A stretch of DNA of 10,085 bases from GCA-2687025 sp964473525 (GTDB lineage: Bacteria; Poribacteria; WGA-4E; GCA-2687025): positions 1 to 10,085 of the forward strand of contig CAYYPK010000086.1 of assembly GCA_964473525.1 (NCBI GenBank), given 5' to 3'. Position numbers and translations under genes: made by a program. Below, piece after piece: positions 6,464 to 10,085 of this stretch. The stretch's first letter is position 1, and every line of letters begins with the position of its first letter. The notes under the pieces are model-generated. The model worked only from the letters and a program-made list of their open reading frames with translations. It was not told the DNA's origin and made no database searches.

Positions 6464-8920
6464 GTGGCGACCTTACCCGGGGATCGTCGGACATCCGGCA
6501 GGCTGGGCCAGCGGGCGCTCCTGCTCTCTCTCGTCGGCCACGTCATGCTAGCGACCTTCCTGCTAGTGCAATTCGTGGTTGATCGCGCCAGGGACGCGCG
6601 CGACGACGCGTACCTCACCGTGGACTTCTCCCGCGACACGCCTGAGAAGCGGATGCGTCGGCGGCCTCCGCGTCTGCGCAACGAAGTCACGCAGACATCG
6701 GCGCCGACAGCGACACACAGTATCAATACGCGCGAGGTCGCCACGGTGGCTGTGCCGGTTGACGTTGGGTATGCCCCATCAGCCCTCGTGTCGTTGGGCT
6801 GGGCAGGACCATCGGTGACTGCCGCCAGCTCCGCTCCCGTGCCTGCGACGCGCTTCGAGCCGGTGTCACGGCCCGAGCAGGCGCCGGTGGCCGCGACGCC
6901 CCTCCCGGTCGGCAACGCTCAGAGCGTCGACTCGCTGCAGATCGCGGCGGACACCTCCGCAGCTCCCACGGCCCTGCCGACGCCCCGCAGACGGCAGGCC
7001 ACGGCTCCCGGCACGGCGGATGCGCCACGCTTCGACCCGTCCATGCGGGCCGCCCCGGGGCCTGGTCAGAAGACCATGACCGCCTCAGACATCGCGCGCG
7101 TGCCAGGGACGACCGGCGACGTCCTGAAGGCTCTCAGCGTCATGCCCGGCGTATCGTCGCCCATGGACATGAGCGGCGAGCTGTTCGTGCGAGGCGGGAG
7201 CGCGCAGGAGAACCGGTTCTACTTCGATAGGATACTGCTGGGATACCCGTACCACTTCGGTGGCCTGACGTCGACCATCAGCTCGGACATCATCGACCGC
7301 GTGGACGTGCACGCCGGCGGCTTCGGCGCGCAGTTCGGCGAGGCGCAGGCTGTCATCGACATCTCTTCCCGCGACCGGAACCGAGGAGGGTTCCGCGGTA
7401 CGGTTGACGTCAACCCTCTCCTCTCGGAGTGGTTCGCGCAGTCTCCCGTGGGCGAGAACGGATCGGCGTACGTGGCAGGGCGCCGCAGCTACGCGGACCT
7501 GATAGTGCCCAAGATCGTCAACATCGAGCAGATCACGGCGTTCCCGCGCTTCTGGGACTACCAGGCCGGCGGCGAGGTGGATCTGTCCGACACGCAGCGC
7601 CTCCGCCTCACCACGTTCGCCGCGCAGGATTTCATGCAGCTCTTCCTAGACGCGGAGGACGTCTCAGACGACCCGGAGCTCGCCGGGAAGTTCCACTACC
7701 AGTACGGATTCTACGGGCGGGGCGGCACACTCACGTCGGACTTCGGCGACCAAGGCCGTCTTCTCAGCACTCTGTCGCAATACGGCTTTGAAGTCGACAT
7801 GGGATTCGGCGACGGCTTCTTCCTCAACTTGGACCAGGATCTGCTTTCCCTTCGCCAGGACGCCTCCTTGCCGCTGAACGACGCGCACGTCCTCGAGGTC
7901 GGCCACGAGTCGATGACCGGTGACATGCGCACGTCCGGCTTCTTCTCGCTGCCGCCGCAGGAGGGCGACCCGGAGTTCGATTTCACGCAGGATCTCCTCC
8001 GTGCCGCCGATGCCACAGAGCGCTTCGCATGGGCGCAGGTGTACGCGCAGGATCGAGCGCGACTGGCGGATAGGCTAGAGCTCACGGCCGGAGGACGCGT
8101 TGGGTACTTCAACCTGACCGGCGATACCCGTGTGGACCCACGAGTTAGCCTGTCATACGAGTGGGAGACCGGGCCGACGCTACGCGCGGCGTGGGGCGTC
8201 TATCGACAGAGCCCGCAGCCTCCGGAGATTCTCTCGACGTGGGGAAATCCCGACGTCGCGAGCACGCGCGCGACGCACTACATCCTCGAGCTGGAGCGGC
8301 AGTTCTCCGACGAGCTTCTCATCAAGCTGGCGGGCTACTACAAGGAGCTGGACGACCTCATCACCCGTGATCCCGTCGCCGTGTACCTCAACCAGGGCGA
8401 GGGCTTCGCGCGCGGAGCTGAGGTGTTCGCCAAGTACACGCCGTCGGATCGGTTCCTCGGGTGGCTGAGCTACTCGCTCGGCCGCTCTGAGCGACGCGAC
8501 ACGCCAACGGACTCCATGCGCCCGTTCAGCTTCGACCAGACGCACGTCGCGACCACCGCGTTCAACTTCAGGCCCAACAGCAAGTGGGACTTCGGCGTGA
8601 AGTGGCAGTACTCGACCGGTCTGCCGTACACGCCCGTCCTGCGGGCGAACGCCGTCACGCTGCCGGATGGCGGAGTCGAATACGAACCGGTGTTCGGCCC
8701 TCTCAATTCGAGGCGGCTTCCGTCCTTCCACCGCATGGATGTGCGCGTTGCGCGTCGGTTCTCCATCGCGGGCGCCCCAGCGGAGACGTACCTGGAAGTG
8801 CTCAACGCGTACAACCGCCGGAACGTCTTCCAGTTGGAATACAACGACGACTACTCCGAGCAGGAGCCGCTCTACCAGTTACCGCTGATCCCCTTCATCG
8901 GCGTGTCTACGAGCTTCTGA
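6464..8920 (+). CDS. TonB-dependent-receptor-like outer membrane protein with TonB-like N-terminal anchor
   Basis: An 818-residue protein if started at GTG 6464, which has GAGGAG (6451-6456) 7 nt upstream. The in-frame ATGs at 6419 and 6440 and a TTG at 6380 lack a ribosome-binding site. Residues 18-39 form one hydrophobic helix, L-L-S-L-V-G-H-V-M-L-A-T-F-L-L, carrying the S-x3-H-x6-L pattern of TonB (Ser22, His26, Leu33). A basic R-M-R-R-R-P-P-R-L-R stretch and about 130 residues rich in Pro, Ala and Thr follow. The plug domain spans about 204-302: D-V-L-K-A-L-S-V-M-P-G-V, E-L-F-V-R-G-G-S, I-I-D-R-V-D-V-H-A-G-G-F, F-G-A-Q-F-G. The remaining ~515 residues are beta-barrel-like amphipathic strands ending in G-V-S-T-S-F, the outer-membrane C-terminal Phe signature. 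No obvious TonB box or classical cleavable signal peptide is seen. Substrate is unknown; uptake of a glycan, metal chelate or other nutrient is typical of the family. Confidence 0.9.
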   Translation: MATLPGDRRTSGRLGQRALLLSLVGHVMLATFLLVQFVVDRARDARDDAYLTVDFSRDTPEKRMRRRPPRLRNEVTQTSAPTATHSINTREVATVAVPVDVGYAPSALVSLGWAGPSVTAASSAPVPATRFEPVSRPEQAPVAATPLPVGNAQSVDSLQIAADTSAAPTALPTPRRRQATAPGTADAPRFDPSMRAAPGPGQKTMTASDIARVPGTTGDVLKALSVMPGVSSPMDMSGELFVRGGSAQENRFYFDRILLGYPYHFGGLTSTISSDIIDRVDVHAGGFGAQFGEAQAVIDISSRDRNRGGFRGTVDVNPLLSEWFAQSPVGENGSAYVAGRRSYADLIVPKIVNIEQITAFPRFWDYQAGGEVDLSDTQRLRLTTFAAQDFMQLFLDAEDVSDDPELAGKFHYQYGFYGRGGTLTSDFGDQGRLLSTLSQYGFEVDMGFGDGFFLNLDQDLLSLRQDASLPLNDAHVLEVGHESMTGDMRTSGFFSLPPQEGDPEFDFTQDLLRAADATERFAWAQVYAQDRARLADRLELTAGGRVGYFNLTGDTRVDPRVSLSYEWETGPTLRAAWGVYRQSPQPPEILSTWGNPDVASTRATHYILELERQFSDELLIKLAGYYKELDDLITRDPVAVYLNQGEGFARGAEVFAKYTPSDRFLGWLSYSLGRSERRDTPTDSMRPFSFDQTHVATTAFNFRPNSKWDFGVKWQYSTGLPYTPVLRANAVTLPDGGVEYEPVFGPLNSRRLPSFHRMDVRVARRFSIAGAPAETYLEVLNAYNRRNVFQLEYNDDYSEQEPLYQLPLIPFIGVSTSF

Positions 8921-8951
8921 CGCCGCTCCTCCTCTTCCAGCCGCCGCGGTA

Positions 8952-8972
8952 CCGTGTCATCCTGCGACACGG
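8952..8972 (+). terminator. Perfect hairpin after receptor gene, possible terminator
   Basis: CCGTGTC (8952-8958) pairs exactly with GACACGG (8966-8972) around a 7-nt loop, 31 nt after the receptor stop. No T-tract follows, so it is not a standard intrinsic terminator. It could be a weak terminator, an mRNA-stabilising hairpin, or part of the leader of the following kinase gene, whose Shine-Dalgarno begins 18 nt downstream. Confidence 0.4.
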
Positions 8973-9002
8973 CCCAGTCGAGTGTATGGGGGAGGACCAG
9001 CT

Positions 9003-10085
9003 ATCGATTCCTACGCGGCCACGGTTGATCGGTTCCTGTCGGTCTACGGCCCGGGCGGCCCGGTGTACGTCGCGCGCGCGCCCGGGCGCGTGAACCTCGT
9101 CGGCATGCACATCGACCACCAGGGCGGCGCCGTCAACCCCATAGGCATACGCGAGACTCGTGTCGTCGCCAGGCCGCGCCCAGACAGGCTGGTGCGCCTC
9201 ACGAACGCCGACCAACGCTTCCCAGCCGCGAGCTTTGCCCTGCCCGACCTTCTGCCGCCCGGGGCGGTGAATTGGGGCGAGTGGACCCTCCAGGTCAGCG
9301 ATGAGAGACGCGCGGCTGGCCATCCGGTCGAGTGGTCCGACTACGTTAAGGCCGCGCTGATCGCGCTCCAGGAGCAGGAGCGGGACCGCAAGGGGGCCTA
9401 CCTGCGCGTTCTGCGAGGGATGGACATCTACGTTGAGAGCGACCTGCCGGTCGCATCGGGTCTGTCGTCCTCATCGGCTCTGGTCGTGGCGTCGGCGTTC
9501 GCGGCGATGGCTTGCAGCGGCATCGAGCACAGCCGCGAGTTGCTCGTGCGTCTGCTGGGCGAGTCCGAGTGGTACGTGGGCCTGCGCGGAGGGATAGGCG
9601 ACCACGCCGTCATCCTGCTCGCCAAGGCCGGCCATCTGTGCAACATCCAACTGCTGCCAACGCACGTCGAGTACGCGCCGTTCCCAGAGGACTGCCGCGT
9701 CGTCGTGTGCCACTCCGGCGTGGCCGCGGAGAAGTCAGCGGGCGCCAAGAACACCTACAACGAGCGCGTGGCGGGATACGGTATAGGACTCGCGTGGTTG
9801 CGGCGCCTGTTCCCGTCAGAGATGCGCCGTGTAGACCGCTTCCGAGACCTTCACCCCGAGCACATGGGCGTTCCGCTCCGCGACCTGTACCGCATGCTCG
9901 CCGCGCTGCCAGTCAGGGCGAGCCGCGCCGACACCGACGCCGCGCTACCGAGCGACGCCGCGCGCCTCGCCGAGATCTACGCCACGCACGACCCGTATGC
10001 CGACGGCTATCGGCTCCGCGGCGTGTGCCTCTACGGCGCCGCCGAGTGCGAGCGCAGCCGTCTCGCGTTGACCTGCCTCCGACCT
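9003..10085 (+). CDS. Galactokinase-type GHMP kinase, 3' end cut by window
   Basis: A frame open to the window edge encodes at least 361 residues of a galactokinase-like GHMP sugar kinase, which would phosphorylate a sugar with ATP in the cytosol. Numbering from 9003, A-P-G-R-V-N-L-V-G-M-H-I-D-H (26-39) matches the N-terminal galactokinase signature. The ATP-binding GHMP motif appears as L-P-V-A-S-G-L-S-S-S-S-A-L (149-161), and G-G-I-G-D-H (196-201) carries the Asp expected near the catalytic base. The C-terminal motif lies past the edge. In G-E-H-x-D the Glu is Met (G-M-H-I-D), so the sugar may not be galactose. GGAGG (8991-8995) is 7 nt before ATC at 9003, and no ATG, GTG or TTG is in position. 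GTG at 8982 is in frame but would place the Shine-Dalgarno inside the gene. I use 9003 because the N-terminal length then fits the family. No gene symbol is given because the substrate is unclear. Confidence 0.85.
   Translation, partial: MDSYAATVDRFLSVYGPGGPVYVARAPGRVNLVGMHIDHQGGAVNPIGIRETRVVARPRPDRLVRLTNADQRFPAASFALPDLLPPGAVNWGEWTLQVSDERRAAGHPVEWSDYVKAALIALQEQERDRKGAYLRVLRGMDIYVESDLPVASGLSSSSALVVASAFAAMACSGIEHSRELLVRLLGESEWYVGLRGGIGDHAVILLAKAGHLCNIQLLPTHVEYAPFPEDCRVVVCHSGVAAEKSAGAKNTYNERVAGYGIGLAWLRRLFPSEMRRVDRFRDLHPEHMGVPLRDLYRMLAALPVRASRADTDAALPSDAARLAEIYATHDPYADGYRLRGVCLYGAAECERSRLALTCLRP

Noticed and set aside
8986..9093. Short peptide from ATG 8986 leading into the kinase frame
   Set aside because: It is out of frame with the kinase, has no Shine-Dalgarno of its own, and ends at 9093. 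A frameshift link is possible but less simple than initiation at 9003.
1..10085. tRNA or rRNA genes, CRISPR arrays, insertion sequences, or long direct repeats
   Set aside because: None was seen on reading either strand. Coding density is high and base composition looks uniform, with no sign of a mobile-element boundary.

Overview
The window is GC-rich, densely coded bacterial chromosome with short intergenic gaps. The organism looks like an uncultivated Gram-negative (diderm) environmental bacterium. A TonB-dependent-receptor-type beta-barrel ending in Phe implies an outer membrane. The mix of phytanoyl-CoA-dioxygenase-like (PhyH) proteins, a sulfatase-fold hydrolase, HEAT repeats and a redoxin is typical of Poribacteria, Latescibacteria, Planctomycetota and similar lineages. 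The phylum is an inference from gene content; no rRNA or other phylogenetic marker is present beyond prs.

Layout. 31-1029 (+) is prs, PRPP synthetase. 1054-1990 (-) is a two-gene unit: an exported CBM9/DOMON-like protein followed by a 69-residue two-helix membrane protein. After a 163-bp divergent gap, 2154-3560 (+) encodes an alkaline-phosphatase-superfamily 'sulfatase' that has Thr where sulfatases carry the formylglycine Cys/Ser. Its stop shares a CTAG with the convergent PhyH-family oxygenase gene at 3557-4315 (-). An 80-bp divergent gap separates that from a second PhyH-family gene, 4396-5139 (+). Three more plus-strand genes follow: a HEAT-repeat/redoxin protein (5267-6328), a TonB-dependent-receptor-like protein (6464-8920), and a galactokinase-type GHMP kinase that runs off the right edge (9003-10085, partial).

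The main result is the gene at 5267-6328. It is split by an in-frame TGA at 5954-5956. That TGA lies exactly where redoxins have the first Cys of a W-C-P-x-C motif, so the protein reads W-U-P-V-C. A perfect 7-bp stem-loop, with G at the first loop position, begins 14 nt after the TGA and matches the bacterial SECIS pattern. The two halves are one frame and one fold, so I annotate a single 353-residue selenoprotein with selenocysteine at residue 230. The architecture (signal peptide, HEAT repeats, UxxC redoxin) is itself unusual.

Two other oddities stand out. The receptor protein begins with a TonB-like signal-anchor helix (S-x3-H motif) and a Pro/Ala/Arg-rich linker, as though the N-terminus of TonB were fused to a receptor. 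The GHMP kinase has an excellent Shine-Dalgarno but only ATC at the expected start position, and Met in place of the Glu of the galactokinase G-E-H-x-D motif. How the genes cooperate is not evident. The surface, envelope and redox functions do not form a recognised pathway, and the plus-strand run from 4396 may be several transcription units.
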